A stretch of DNA of 64,000 nt from Natronolimnobius sp. AArcel1 (GCF_011043775.1 NZ_JAAKXY010000006.1:310001-374000); one strand, 5' to 3'. Numbered from the stretch's first letter, positions 1 to 8,108 are shown. The notes: generated by a model from the letters alone, not told the origin. Translations and numbers: made by a program.

Positions 1-58
1 GGGGTGTACTCCCCACGGGAGCTTCGAAGTTCATTCTTGATCACCGGAGCTACCTTCT

Positions 59-93
59 GGGCGGCGTGCCAGCGCCGCCCGGTCTCACAGACC
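59..93. other. Two adjacent strong hairpins at the left edge
   Basis: Bases 59-66 (GGGCGGCG) pair perfectly with 73-80 (CGCCGCCC) around a 6-nt loop. Immediately after, 81-85 (GGTCT) pairs with 89-93 (AGACC). The surrounding 1-110 stretch is GC-rich and open in more than one frame on both strands up to the window edge, while the sequence after 120 becomes AT-rich. It could be the structured end of a transposon-type element or a terminator lying mostly to the left of the window. I cannot identify it. Confidence 0.4.
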
Positions 94-265
94 GACGCGA
101 GTTATCTTCACTCGAGTTGATAGCTCCTTAGTACCATAATCACCCAAGTATTGCATAAATGCAACGGTTAGGTACAACTAACTGATTTAGTCTTGGACAA
201 CAGATTCCGTGGCATTACGAACGTCTATGCTGAGATAGGATACAATGCGACTGTCTGGGACGTGG

Positions 266-520
266 ATGACGATCTGGGATGATCGAATTCTCGAGATCAT
301 TCGAGCTGAAGATGCAGGTCGGGTTGGCGATCTCGCTGAACGAGATGCGATTCGTATTTCTCAGTCCTCGGTTTCCCGTCGCTGCAAGAAATTAGCTGAA
401 AACAGCCTGCTTCGCCCTCTTGGGAACGGGGTTTACACGATTAGCGACAAAGGAGAAGCGTATCTTGACGGAGAGTACGATGCTGAGAACGACGTCTACT
501 TGAAAAGGAGTAGTTCATGA
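266..520 (+). CDS. Small PhiH1-type winged-helix regulator
   Basis: An 84-residue protein that is almost entirely one winged-helix domain. It opens with the MTIWDDRILEII motif typical of haloarchaeal PhiH1-repressor-like proteins, has a recognition helix around residues 32-48 (SQSSVSRRCKKLAE) and a wing (GVYTISDKGEAYLDGEYD). I prefer the ATG at 266 over the one at 245 because a TATA-like stretch at about 234-242 would place transcription start at that codon. The neighbour at 558-1382 carries the same type of domain on a membrane anchor. DNA binding is inferred from the family; the target is unknown. Confidence 0.75.
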   Translation: MTIWDDRILEIIRAEDAGRVGDLAERDAIRISQSSVSRRCKKLAENSLLRPLGNGVYTISDKGEAYLDGEYDAENDVYLKRSSS

Positions 521-557
521 GACAGTCCAATTGAGACTGAAATCTATGAGTCGTAAA

Positions 558-1382
558 TCATTGAATATTGTCTATCTTTGTCTTTTTATATTTTCCTTTC
601 ATAATCTTGTCGCCGGTTGGGGTTAATCTGTAGGCAAAGTATCGATCACGGGTGACAAGTCCATGCTGACAGAGAATTTCACATCGGTTTCCGATTCGCT
701 TGTTAGTTGTTGATAAACCAATCTCATTCGGTAATTTAGCTTCCTCACTCTCAGAGAGAGATTTTAAAATTCGATAATCAATTGGTTCCATCCAACCTAC
801 GTGATGATGTATGGATTTTGGGTTGATAGCGATTATATAAATAATAGTATTTATGATGAATCTAATCGAAGTATTAATAAAAACCAGTATATTCACTAGG
901 GCTTCTGCTATGATCCCTACTGAATAGACAACAAGAAGTGCTGCCATCATTAGAATTGGGAGCAAAAGAGCAGGTACAGACTCTCTAGATGGGTTCCCAT
1001 AGACTTGAATTAGCGCATCAAGAAAGCCAGCTACTAAAGCCATAGAAGTTCCTACTAAAAGGATAACTGACAATTTCCAAATTCTTATCAATAATTTATC
1101 ATTAAAAGAAATAATATCTGGCGAATCTCTAGAATTCCCTCTTGGTTTAGAAATTAGAACACCAAATGATACACAAAGTAATATCGAAAACCAGCCAACG
1201 AGTCCCCATCCTATGAATTGACTATTCGTTATTTCTGTGAAAATAGAATTGTCTACATCTACACCAATAAGCAAAACAAGTAACGAGACAAAACCAGACA
1301 CAAGTATAAGTGATAGTCGATAAACACGCATCAACTGTTCCTGATAATACTCATGGGTACTGTTCTTTTCGCTCACAGACAT
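558..1382 (-). CDS. Polytopic membrane protein with C-terminal winged helix
   Basis: A 274-residue protein in strongly AT-rich DNA. Four to five hydrophobic segments occupy roughly residues 20-185. The cytosolic C-terminal 75 residues form a PhiH1-like winged helix starting at YRILKSLSESEE and ending in the wing LTPTGDKIMKGKYK. A membrane-tethered transcription regulator is the simplest reading, but no ligand-binding domain is recognisable. The base composition is far below that of the surrounding genes, and the protein is rich in Ile, Asn and Lys, unlike typical haloarchaeal proteins, which points to recent acquisition. I took the ATG at 1382; an in-frame GTG at 1388 is possible. Confidence 0.6.
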   Translation of the reverse strand: MSVSEKNSTHEYYQEQLMRVYRLSLILVSGFVSLLVLLIGVDVDNSIFTEITNSQFIGWGLVGWFSILLCVSFGVLISKPRGNSRDSPDIISFNDKLLIRIWKLSVILLVGTSMALVAGFLDALIQVYGNPSRESVPALLLPILMMAALLVVYSVGIIAEALVNILVFINTSIRFIINTIIYIIAINPKSIHHHVGWMEPIDYRILKSLSESEEAKLPNEIGLSTTNKRIGNRCEILCQHGLVTRDRYFAYRLTPTGDKIMKGKYKKTKIDNIQ

Positions 1383-1388
1383 AATCAC

Positions 1389-1994
1389 AAATAGAGATAT
1401 ATTAAATACTCTGGTAATTGACTGGTATGCTCTGAAAAATGAATTGTATATTAGATAAATATATGTTGTGTTGGGGTGGGGTTTATAGAGAACGATTTCT
1501 TACTCATTGGTTGTTGAGTTACCTATATACTTATCTCCCTGAGTAACTCGAATAGTTGATTTGCACCCATATGTTGAGAAACCAACTAGAAAATCCAAAA
1601 TTTGCTCTTTGACAGGTAATCTCACAGGAATAGGCAGGAAATCTGTGTTGACACATTCACTACCTAAAAGCCAGGAACGTAAAGCCGGTCTCGAGGATAT
1701 CCTTGAACACTTGTTAGGAACACAACCTACTGAATAACGACAATCACAATCAAATACCGAAGAATTTCCAACTCACTCGAGACACTCCTGAAAGCAACGC
1801 ACTGTCCTACTGTCGTAGTTTGCACTCGGCTACTGTGTTCTGCGCGACAGGCCTTCCGTAGATTTGGAAGATAATTCTACCACTGAAGTGTTGGTATAGA
1901 AAATTAAATTACAGACACAAAAGTCAAATGAACAACCAAAAATACTCGTTCTTCTCAAACAGATTTATTCCTCATAGGTGATATGCTGTGCATC
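1389..1994. other. AT-rich intergenic stretch
   Basis: About 600 bases with low GC and no confident gene. A frame from 1543 to the TAA at 1735-1737 (+ strand) is free of stops for 64 codons and reads like protein near its end (ERKAGLEDILEHLLG), but it lacks an ATG, so it may be a gene remnant. A TATA-like ATTTATTC at 1962-1969 fits the nuclease gene starting at 1995. Confidence 0.4.
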
Positions 1995-3308
1995 ATGACT
2001 CGAATGACCGCTGAACGGTTTTTCGGCGGGAACGACCATCGGATTGAAACTCTTCACTCGACGCTTCGATTTGTCTCGAGGCAAACCCCTACAGAACACG
2101 AGCTAACCAACTGGCTACTCGAGAATACGTCCGCTGGCTCGGAATCAACAATCTCGAAAAACATCTCCTTTCTCGAGTCGGTTGATCTGCTTGAGCACAC
2201 GCCTGAGGGCTACGAGTCGACGAACAAGGGCGAGGCCTTCTGGAAACACGACGAACCGCTCGTGATGTATGAAGGGCTCGCAACGGTTGTCGACGGATTT
2301 CGGGAAATCGCTCGAGCGATTCCGAACGGCCATCGAACGGTCACGGAGATTCAAGAGCAGCTCCAAGAGGCCTATCCCGATCACGTGCTCCCAAAAGATG
2401 TCGTCACGCGCCATCTCGGATGGCTCGAGTCACTCGATCTGGTCACCAAACAAGACGAGAGCTATTTCATCCCAATCGAAAACGGCGAGTTCGAGGTCGG
2501 CAAGACCTACAGCCGGTGGTTCATTCACGACGTGCTCAAAGGCGGGCGATACAAGGGAATTGCGACGCCAAGCGACCACCCGCTCATTTTCATCTTCACG
2601 GGCGACGCCGGAAGCACCTACGGCTATCAGGACGAGTTTCTCGAGGACGACACCTTCCTCTACACTGGTGAGGGAACGGAAGGCGAGATGACGATGGACG
2701 GCGGGAACGAAGCAATTCGAACTCACAAAGCGAACGACGAGAACCTCCATCTCTTCGAGAATACCGACCAGCCCTGGATCAGTACCTATCTCGGCGAGTA
2801 CGAGTACGTCGGCCACCGCAGAACGGAGTTACCCGACGAGAACGGCGACCTGCGAGACGCGTTTCGGTTCGAACTGGCTCCCATCGGCGGCACGGACGTC
2901 GAACTCGAGACCACACCGACTGCACTCTCGGACCACGAACTCTTCGAGAAGGCCAAGCAGAGTTCGCCAGGAGGGACACAACCAGACGAACCCGACGAGA
3001 CACCGGCCAACTCGAGCACCAGCCGAACCTACCCCCGATCCGATATCGTCCGTGAATTCGCACTGCGAGTCGCGGACGGCGTCTGCCAGGGCTGTGAGGA
3101 GGCGGCCCCGTTCCAAAACTCGAGTGGCGAGCCCTTTCTCGAGGTGCACCACCTCACGCGCCGGAGTGACGGCGGCCCGGACGACCCAGAGAACGTGATC
3201 GCGCTGTGTCCGAACTGTCATCGACGGGTGCACGAAGGCCGTGACGGCGACGAATTCAACCGCCGACTGAAAGACAAAGCCACAGTCCGAAACGAGACGT
3301 TTCGATAA
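1995..3308 (+). CDS. Modification-dependent HNH endonuclease (wHTH-SRA-like-HNH)
   Basis: A 437-residue protein, likely a type IV-style restriction enzyme cutting modified DNA. Residues 1-155 contain two winged-helix-like repeats (DNA binding). Residues about 160-290 match the SRA-like domain of ScoMcrA-type enzymes, with GKTYSRWFIHDVLKGG, FIFTGDAGSTYGYQDEF and YTGEGTEGEM. After an acidic linker, residues about 355-425 form an HNH nuclease: paired Cys in CQGC and CPNC, the catalytic motif LEVHHL, and HRRVHEG. The start at 1995 sits about 30 nt after a TATA box at 1962-1969; an upstream codon at 1983 is less likely. Its neighbours (VapBC, Mrr) form a defence island. Which base or backbone modification it reads is unknown. 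Confidence 0.8.
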   Translation: MTRMTAERFFGGNDHRIETLHSTLRFVSRQTPTEHELTNWLLENTSAGSESTISKNISFLESVDLLEHTPEGYESTNKGEAFWKHDEPLVMYEGLATVVDGFREIARAIPNGHRTVTEIQEQLQEAYPDHVLPKDVVTRHLGWLESLDLVTKQDESYFIPIENGEFEVGKTYSRWFIHDVLKGGRYKGIATPSDHPLIFIFTGDAGSTYGYQDEFLEDDTFLYTGEGTEGEMTMDGGNEAIRTHKANDENLHLFENTDQPWISTYLGEYEYVGHRRTELPDENGDLRDAFRFELAPIGGTDVELETTPTALSDHELFEKAKQSSPGGTQPDEPDETPANSSTSRTYPRSDIVREFALRVADGVCQGCEEAAPFQNSSGEPFLEVHHLTRRSDGGPDDPENVIALCPNCHRRVHEGRDGDEFNRRLKDKATVRNETFR

Positions 3309-3424
3309 GTGTCGTTCTCGAGTCACACCGTCGTCCCAGAGTCGGACGACCCTCGAGAATCACTGTTGGAAAGCCAATTCCCACAACTGTTCTCGAGGGC
3401 AGACGTCGCGGACAGAAAGCACCC

Positions 3425-3820
3425 TCACTCGAGGCGCAGATTCGTCATGTCCAGCCGGTCCTCGAGCACGCCGGTCTGGAAGTCAGAATCAGCGACGAGC
3501 AGGCGATCCCCGGTCGAGCGTGCCGTTGCTGCGATCATGAGATCACGGGCTGCCATCCGTTCACCGTCGGCAAGCAGTTCGTCTTGGAGTCGCGCGGCCT
3601 CGAGTGCAAGTTGTTCATTGAACTCGAGCGCGCGGACGCCGCCGAAACGCTGTCGCTCCGCTTGGACGTTCGTTTCACCACGCCCAAGTGTCCCTGCGAG
3701 GACCTCGTAGACGCAAATCGAAGAGGTAAGATACGGTGTGCCTCGAGATTCGACAGCAGCGACGGTCTCATCAACACCCTCGAGCATGTCGATAATAACT
3801 GACGAATCGAGAAACGTCAT
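3425..3820 (-). CDS. vapC: VapC-type PIN-domain ribonuclease toxin
   Basis: A 131-residue PIN-domain protein of normal VapC length. The acidic metal-binding residues are visible: Asp5 in FLDSSVIID, Glu39 in VYEVLAG, Asp93 in AARDLMIA, and Asp111/Asp113 in VADSDF. Such toxins cleave RNA (often tRNA or rRNA) when freed from antitoxin. The start codon overlaps the stop of the upstream vapB by 4 bases (ATGA), the usual antitoxin-first arrangement. It is convergent with the HNH nuclease gene and sits between two restriction-type nucleases, so it may stabilise the island or act in defence (inference). Confidence 0.88.
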   Translation of the reverse strand: MTFLDSSVIIDMLEGVDETVAAVESRGTPYLTSSICVYEVLAGTLGRGETNVQAERQRFGGVRALEFNEQLALEAARLQDELLADGERMAARDLMIAATARSTGDRLLVADSDFQTGVLEDRLDMTNLRLE

Positions 3821-4014
3821 CGCTCGAAACTATCTCGTGATCGACTGATAGCGTCACGAGCTCGGTCAGCGGTGTCGGAATCCCACGACCCGATTGCAAT
3901 CGGTTCTTCGTCGTCCGCTAATCGCTCGAGCAACTCGTCGAAACTCTCGTCGTCCTGCTTGAGACGATTGAGTTTGGCTTTCGTCTCTTCGGAGACACGA
4001 ATTGACGTGCTCAT
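3817..4014 (-). CDS. vapB: VapB-type antitoxin
   Basis: A 65-residue protein starting MSTSIRVSEETKAKLNRLKQ, a ribbon-helix-helix-like N-terminus as in the haloarchaeal antitoxin VapB family. Next comes an acidic middle and a C-terminal tail (DRARDAISRSRDSFER) that would wrap the toxin. It is first gene of the pair and overlaps vapC by 4 bases. It should repress its own promoter, as known for the family. No separate promoter for vapC is visible. Confidence 0.85.
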   Translation of the reverse strand: MSTSIRVSEETKAKLNRLKQDDESFDELLERLADDEEPIAIGSWDSDTADRARDAISRSRDSFER

Positions 4015-4098
4015 ATGTATGCAGAGTGTATGCAGAATCTAAGTCTTTTCGACGAACTCCACCTTTGGTATTTAAACAGACGCGACGGTCTAATACCG

Positions 4099-4197
4099 CT
4101 ACTCGTCAGCCAGTTTGTCGTAGATATCACGGTGGCGATCCATGTCTCGTTTGACGATGAACCGGACCATGTGCTCGCGAATCTCATCGGCTGTCAT
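4099..4197 (-). CDS. Possible 32-residue basic protein
   Basis: A short frame encoding MTADEIREHMVRFIVKRD followed by a charged helix and ending KLADE. A GAGG ribosome-binding site lies five bases before the ATG (CTGAGGATATG). The peptide is predicted to be one or two amphipathic helices. It lies upstream of vapBC on the same strand and could be a separate small regulator or the remnant of a larger helix-rich protein. No family recognised. Confidence 0.4.
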   Translation of the reverse strand: MTADEIREHMVRFIVKRDMDRHRDIYDKLADE

Positions 4198-4436
4198 ATC
4201 CTCAGGTCTGGTTGAATGGCTTGTCACGGGTTACGCCTCTCTTTTCGAATAGTCGTTCGGATCGATCACAGATACGTCTCACGTTCCCATGTCTGGGCCA
4301 CCTGAACAGGCTGCTCTTTCACGTTCCCGTTCTTATCGACCAATCCAAGCGCCATTCTCGAGTGGCACTCAAACGCCCTCGAGAACCTCCGTCGATGCGA
4401 ACTGTTTTGCTATCGCGATGACGAGGACACAGCGGG

Positions 4437-5432
4437 ATGGATACGGGACTCCCGAAGTCAGCAATCAGTCGTCCGCTCCAGCAATTGGACGGCCACGAGT
4501 TCGAGCACTTCGTCGCGGACCTCTGGTCTCGTCGCGGGTGGGACACCGAGGTGACGTCCCAGTCGAGTGACAAGGGCATCGATGTCGTCGCCAGGAAAAC
4601 GTTCCCGTATCCGAAGAAGCTCCTCATCCAGGCGAAGCGATACGCCGAGACGAACGCCGTTTCCGGGCCTGAACTACAGACGTACGCCTCGCTGAAACAA
4701 CGCGAGAACGTCGACGAAGTCGTCGTCGTCACGACGAGCGGGTTTACGAACCAGGCCGAAACCATCGCCGACGATTTCAACATCAAACTGGTCGACGGCG
4801 AGACCCTCGAGCGACTGGTCAGAGAGATGGGTGCCGAGGATCTGGTCGCAGCCTACGCAGACGGGATCGACATCTCGAGTCACTCATATACCGAATCCAT
4901 TAGCGCGTTCGACTCGAGCGAGCCGACGACCGTCGTTGCCGAGTGCGACCTTTTCAGAGCGACGCTCGTCGGCTACGAGTGGGTAACGTCGTCGGACCCC
5001 GACGTGATCGAGCCGACCGAATTCGACGGGCCGTGCTTCGCGTTCGAACTCACGAATCTCGTCGAGTACGATCTCGTCCTCCATCCGTGGGAGGATTTCA
5101 CCGTCTACGACGACACCGGGCAGTCGTACACTCAGTCACTCGGCTTCTCGAGGAACAGCTACTTTCCGGGCGACTGGCAGGTCGCACAACCGCGAATTCC
5201 CGCTTCGGGGACGGCACAGTTCGCCTTCTACGTCGACGGCGTCGACAGCGCCGTCTCCAGAGTCCGATTCCGGAACACCACGCATCTCCTTCTCGAGGAG
5301 TACGACCGGGAGGCAGACGGGCTCTCGAGGGCGGATTTACTCCGGAAGGTAGAGTGGATGCTGTACCTCTCCGAAGCGCAAAAAGACGCGCTGCCGGGGC
5401 TTCCGCCGGAGTTGGCAGCTGCGGTCAAGTGA
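4437..5432 (+). CDS. Mrr-family restriction endonuclease with C-terminal beta domain
   Basis: A 331-residue protein. Residues 15-125 are an Mrr_cat endonuclease fold: Glu21 in GHEFEHFV, the catalytic pair Asp49 (KGIDVVA) and Gln65-x-Lys67 (LIQAKRY), then VVVVTTSGFTNQA, the motif that follows in Mrr enzymes. Residues about 155-290 form a separate, mostly beta region (Ig-like, with VYDDTGQSYTQSLGF and PASGTAQFAFYV) seen in proteins that bind ligands or partners. Mrr enzymes cut methylated or foreign DNA. The fused domain is unusual and may sense something else. It follows the HNH nuclease and VapBC genes in the same island. Confidence 0.8.
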   Translation: MDTGLPKSAISRPLQQLDGHEFEHFVADLWSRRGWDTEVTSQSSDKGIDVVARKTFPYPKKLLIQAKRYAETNAVSGPELQTYASLKQRENVDEVVVVTTSGFTNQAETIADDFNIKLVDGETLERLVREMGAEDLVAAYADGIDISSHSYTESISAFDSSEPTTVVAECDLFRATLVGYEWVTSSDPDVIEPTEFDGPCFAFELTNLVEYDLVLHPWEDFTVYDDTGQSYTQSLGFSRNSYFPGDWQVAQPRIPASGTAQFAFYVDGVDSAVSRVRFRNTTHLLLEEYDREADGLSRADLLRKVEWMLYLSEAQKDALPGLPPELAAAVK

Positions 5433-5719
5433 GACGGACTGTTGTCCCTTGGTAGCGCTGATCACCGACCCTGTTCGGTGTTTGTAGGAAGTGACTATAC
5501 TCGGCGAGATTGCACACTCGCGTTCTGCGCCTTTGAGGGCAAATCAGTGCTGAAACACCCTTCAGTCACACCTGTCCACGGTCGGTTGACCGAGTGGCGC
5601 TGTGACTCCACAGCGTCGTTCCAAGATGGCGATGCCCACGCCGAACTGGCGTCGATGTTCTCGTCATACTGACTGTCAGTGGGTACTATATGGTCCGAGC
5701 CAGTGTTGGTGCAAACAAT
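5433..5719. other. Intergenic stretch ending in a mobile-element terminus
   Basis: No gene is supported in these 287 bases. The right part (5668-5690) matches the terminal 23 bases of the palindromic element at 19722-19808 at 21 positions. A minus-strand frame crosses the region and continues into the esterase gene, but it reads as a shadow. The segment may be what is left of an insertion. Confidence 0.4.
5668..5690 (+). promoter_or_regulatory. Mobile-element end that supplies a TATA box
   Basis: The sequence begins with the perfect palindrome ACTGACTGTCAGT (5668-5680) and ends GGGTACTATA. It differs from 19785-19807 at two positions. The TACTATAT segment (5684-5691) lies about 30 bases upstream of the esterase ATG at 5720, the distance expected for a leaderless haloarchaeal promoter. 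Confidence 0.5.
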
Positions 5720-7027
5720 ATGGACTCGAGTGCGCCTCGAGACGACGACCAAATACAGTCTGGCGACGGCGTAGAACTCCCTGGCACCGAGTTCGCGATT
5801 CCGGACGACGTCACGCCAGTTTCGGAACGTACGCCACAGGCCGACCCTCCGCACGTCCTCGAAATCGGCGACGGTAAGCGAGTCGAATCCGCAACCGCGT
5901 GGCGCGAACAGCGCCGACCACGACTGAAAGCGCTTCTCCGACAGTATGTCTACGGCTACGCGCCGCCGGCTCCAAGGCGGCGCTTCGACGTCGACGAAGT
6001 ACACGAGTCCGTGTTCGCCGGAGCCGCGACGCTGAAACGGATCGCGATCCGATTTCCGGACCTTCCCGAGGAGGCACCCGCAATTCGCCTCGCACTGTTC
6101 GTTCCCACGACGACCGAGACGCCGAGTCCTGTCATGTTCGGGCTCAATATGGCCGGGAATCACACGGTCGCAGATATCCCCGCTCTTTCGGTCCCGGCTT
6201 GGGCCCGAGAGCGCGAAACTGCGGCCGAACATCTCCTCGAGCGAGGGGAGCGGGCGGACTACTGGCAGGTCCGGGAGACAATTGATCGCGGGTACGCGTT
6301 CGCGACGGCGTGCACCTGGGACATTCATCCGGATACCCCTGAGATGGGACTCACGAAGTACTGCTGGCAGCACCACGGGGATGTCCCAGGGGCGCTCCGG
6401 GGTGGGGCACTCGCGGCGTGGGCGTGGGGAATCAGCCGCTGCGTCGAGTACCTCCTCGAGGACCCCGACATCCGAGACGACGCCATCGCCGCGTTTGGCC
6501 ACTCTCGAGCGGGCAAAGCGACTCTGCTGGCGGGTGCACTCGATGAGCGGATCGCCCTGGTGGTCCCGCACCAATCCGGGACGGCGGGCGTTGCACTGAG
6601 TCGCCACGAAGCGACGGCCTCGAGCGGAGAGACGGTCGAACAGATCGTGACTGCGTTCCCTCACTGGTTCAACGGGTACTATCCGATGTTCGCCACGGAC
6701 GTGGGTCGGTTCCCGATCGATCAGCACCACCTCGTCGCCCTCGTTGCTCCTCGAGCGATTCTGGCCACGGAAAGTACGCCCGAGGCAGATGCCTGGACGA
6801 ATCCAGACGCCGCACGGCTGTCGATTCAACTCGCGAGCGACGCGTGGGAACTGCTCGAGGACCGATCACTGAGCGATGGCGAACTCTCTCAAGAGGGTGG
6901 CTCGATCCCGGACGACGCCCCGCCAATTTTGCACTACCGGCGTGACGTCGAGCACACAATGACGCCGGACTACTGGGAGGCGGTGTACGACTTCGCGGAC
7001 CAACATCTCGAGCACGGATCGCGGTAA
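5720..7027 (+). CDS. CE15-like alpha/beta hydrolase (glucuronoyl or acyl esterase)
   Basis: A 435-residue protein with the serine-hydrolase elbow GHSRAGK (Ser262), the form found in carbohydrate esterase family 15 (GxSRxGK). The oxyanion region PHQSGTAG and a late His in DVEHTMTPDYW complete a plausible triad. CE15 enzymes cut esters between glucuronic acid and lignin alcohols; related haloarchaeal and bacterial proteins act on other sugar esters, so the substrate is not certain. There is no signal peptide, so it is probably cytoplasmic. The start at 5720 is favoured by the TATA at 5684-5691; an in-frame ATG at 5690 overlaps that box. It stands alone, downstream of the defence island. Confidence 0.7.
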   Translation: MDSSAPRDDDQIQSGDGVELPGTEFAIPDDVTPVSERTPQADPPHVLEIGDGKRVESATAWREQRRPRLKALLRQYVYGYAPPAPRRRFDVDEVHESVFAGAATLKRIAIRFPDLPEEAPAIRLALFVPTTTETPSPVMFGLNMAGNHTVADIPALSVPAWARERETAAEHLLERGERADYWQVRETIDRGYAFATACTWDIHPDTPEMGLTKYCWQHHGDVPGALRGGALAAWAWGISRCVEYLLEDPDIRDDAIAAFGHSRAGKATLLAGALDERIALVVPHQSGTAGVALSRHEATASSGETVEQIVTAFPHWFNGYYPMFATDVGRFPIDQHHLVALVAPRAILATESTPEADAWTNPDAARLSIQLASDAWELLEDRSLSDGELSQEGGSIPDDAPPILHYRRDVEHTMTPDYWEAVYDFADQHLEHGSR

Positions 7028-7197
7028 ATCGACGTCCTCGAGGACAGGCTACCGGTCACGAACCTGCGGGACGATTGACCGACACTATGAATTCGATTTT
7101 GGGGGAGAGAGGCCGGCTCGAGAGGACAGAATCCGTGATGAGCAAACAAGTTGTAGAAATTACAATATTTTCTTACAGTGTCTCGAATCTCTGTCGT

Positions 7198-7422
7198 ATG
7201 GTTTCGTTCGTCTTCCAGTTAGTCGCGCTCGTAATCGTAGTCTTCGGGCTTGCACAGGCCGCGTTCCCTCGGCAGATGAGTCAGTGGGAAGCGCGTGGCC
7301 CTGCTGGCGAGACGCAGATTCAGCCCGGGCCGATGCGCCTCGTCATGATGCGTGTAATGGGACTCGTCGTCGCTGTCGTTGCGCTGCTCGTGGTATTTGG
7401 TAGCCCCTCGCTTCTGTTCTGA
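7198..7422 (+). CDS. Small two-helix membrane protein
   Basis: A 74-residue protein with two hydrophobic segments (residues 3-24 and 49-71) separated by a hydrophilic loop containing FPRQMSQWEARGPAGE. It resembles the many short haloarchaeal membrane proteins of unknown function with a loop near FPRR/QMS. A longer in-frame start at 7075 is unlikely: the extension is not hydrophobic and a TATA-like ACAATATTTTC lies at about 7161-7171, fitting the ATG at 7198. Confidence 0.65.
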   Translation: MVSFVFQLVALVIVVFGLAQAAFPRQMSQWEARGPAGETQIQPGPMRLVMMRVMGLVVAVVALLVVFGSPSLLF

Positions 7423-7511
7423 CTGGCAACGGCGGTGGTACGTGCTCGTCTCGGTTGTGCTGTCGTCTTCGCTCGCCGACTCGGACGACGCGCATTCACA
7501 TTGCGAGACGA

Positions 7512-7778
7512 TTATTCGCCGGTGTTGTCGTTCTCGCCATCATCGTCATCGGTATCTTCGTCCGTCGGATCATCTTCTGGGCCGTCACCCTCTGGCTGGG
7601 CAGGCTCTTCTTCGGGTTCGGTCCCAGTTTCGTCGGGGTCGCCAGCATCTTCTTCACCGGGTCCCTCGTCAGCGCAACCGGCAAGCGCAGCTGTGAGACC
7701 GACTGCGAGGACGCCGCCATCCCGCAGCGTTCGTCGTCGAGTCTGTCCTCGAGCGCGACGAGCAGTTCAGTCTGTCAT
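7512..7778 (-). pseudogene. Tat-lipoprotein gene with in-frame TGA at codon 4
   Basis: The minus strand reads ATG ACA GAC TGA from 7778, and then in the same frame 84 codons continue to the TAA at 7514-7512. They encode a perfect haloarchaeal lipoprotein: RRRTLRDGGVLAVGLTAA, lipobox LAGC, then a long Asp/Glu/Pro-rich tail (DETGTEPEEEPAQPEGDG and onward). No ATG, GTG or TTG lies between the TGA and the twin-Arg signal. A TATA-like CTTTATTTGC at about 7823-7832 precedes it. Either a nonsense mutation killed the gene or translation starts at a non-standard codon. The intact tail suggests the loss is recent. Confidence 0.65.
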
Positions 7779-7901
7779 CAGTGTCTCGTATCCATGGACC
7801 GTATAACACGCCCGTGCTTGCAAATAAAGGAGTGACACGACCAGTGACCAGTCACTGCGTCGCCCAGTACCATTATCATGTAGTATGTTAACTACGTACA
7901 T

Positions 7902-8027
7902 ATGGTTGGTCGACTTGTTGCACTGTTCGTCTTCGTCCTGCTTGTGGCCTTTCTCATCGCAGGCCCGACGTTCGCCGAAACAACGGCTGCAGGTGTCTGT
8001 GAGTTCGTTCTGACGCTCGAGTGTTGA
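7902..8027 (+). CDS. 41-residue single-helix membrane protein
   Basis: A short frame encoding MVGRLVALFVFVLLVAFLIA, then GPTFAETTAAGV and a C-terminal tail with two Cys (CEFVLTLEC). One transmembrane helix or an uncleaved signal; the Ala-rich junction near TFAETT could also be a signal peptidase site. A TATA-like CATTATCA at 7871-7878 lies about 28 bases before the ATG, which supports a leaderless transcript. Function unknown. Confidence 0.55.
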   Translation: MVGRLVALFVFVLLVAFLIAGPTFAETTAAGVCEFVLTLEC

Positions 8028-8108
8028 GACGCCGATAGCATCCGGACTGGGTTTCGGCTCTCGAGCGGTCGACAAGTTGTGGTGGCCGACAGCGGACGTG
8101 TTGGCCTG

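Noticed and set aside
5495-6829. 444-codon frame on the minus strand
   Set aside because: It covers the esterase gene on the opposite strand; the translation is Arg-rich and Cys/His-rich without domain motifs, typical of a shadow frame in GC-rich haloarchaeal DNA.
7435-7835. Plus-strand frames of 105 to 126 codons around 7379-7835
   Set aside because: They are complements of the lipoprotein remnant; the Ser-rich readings reflect its Asp/Glu-rich tail read backwards.
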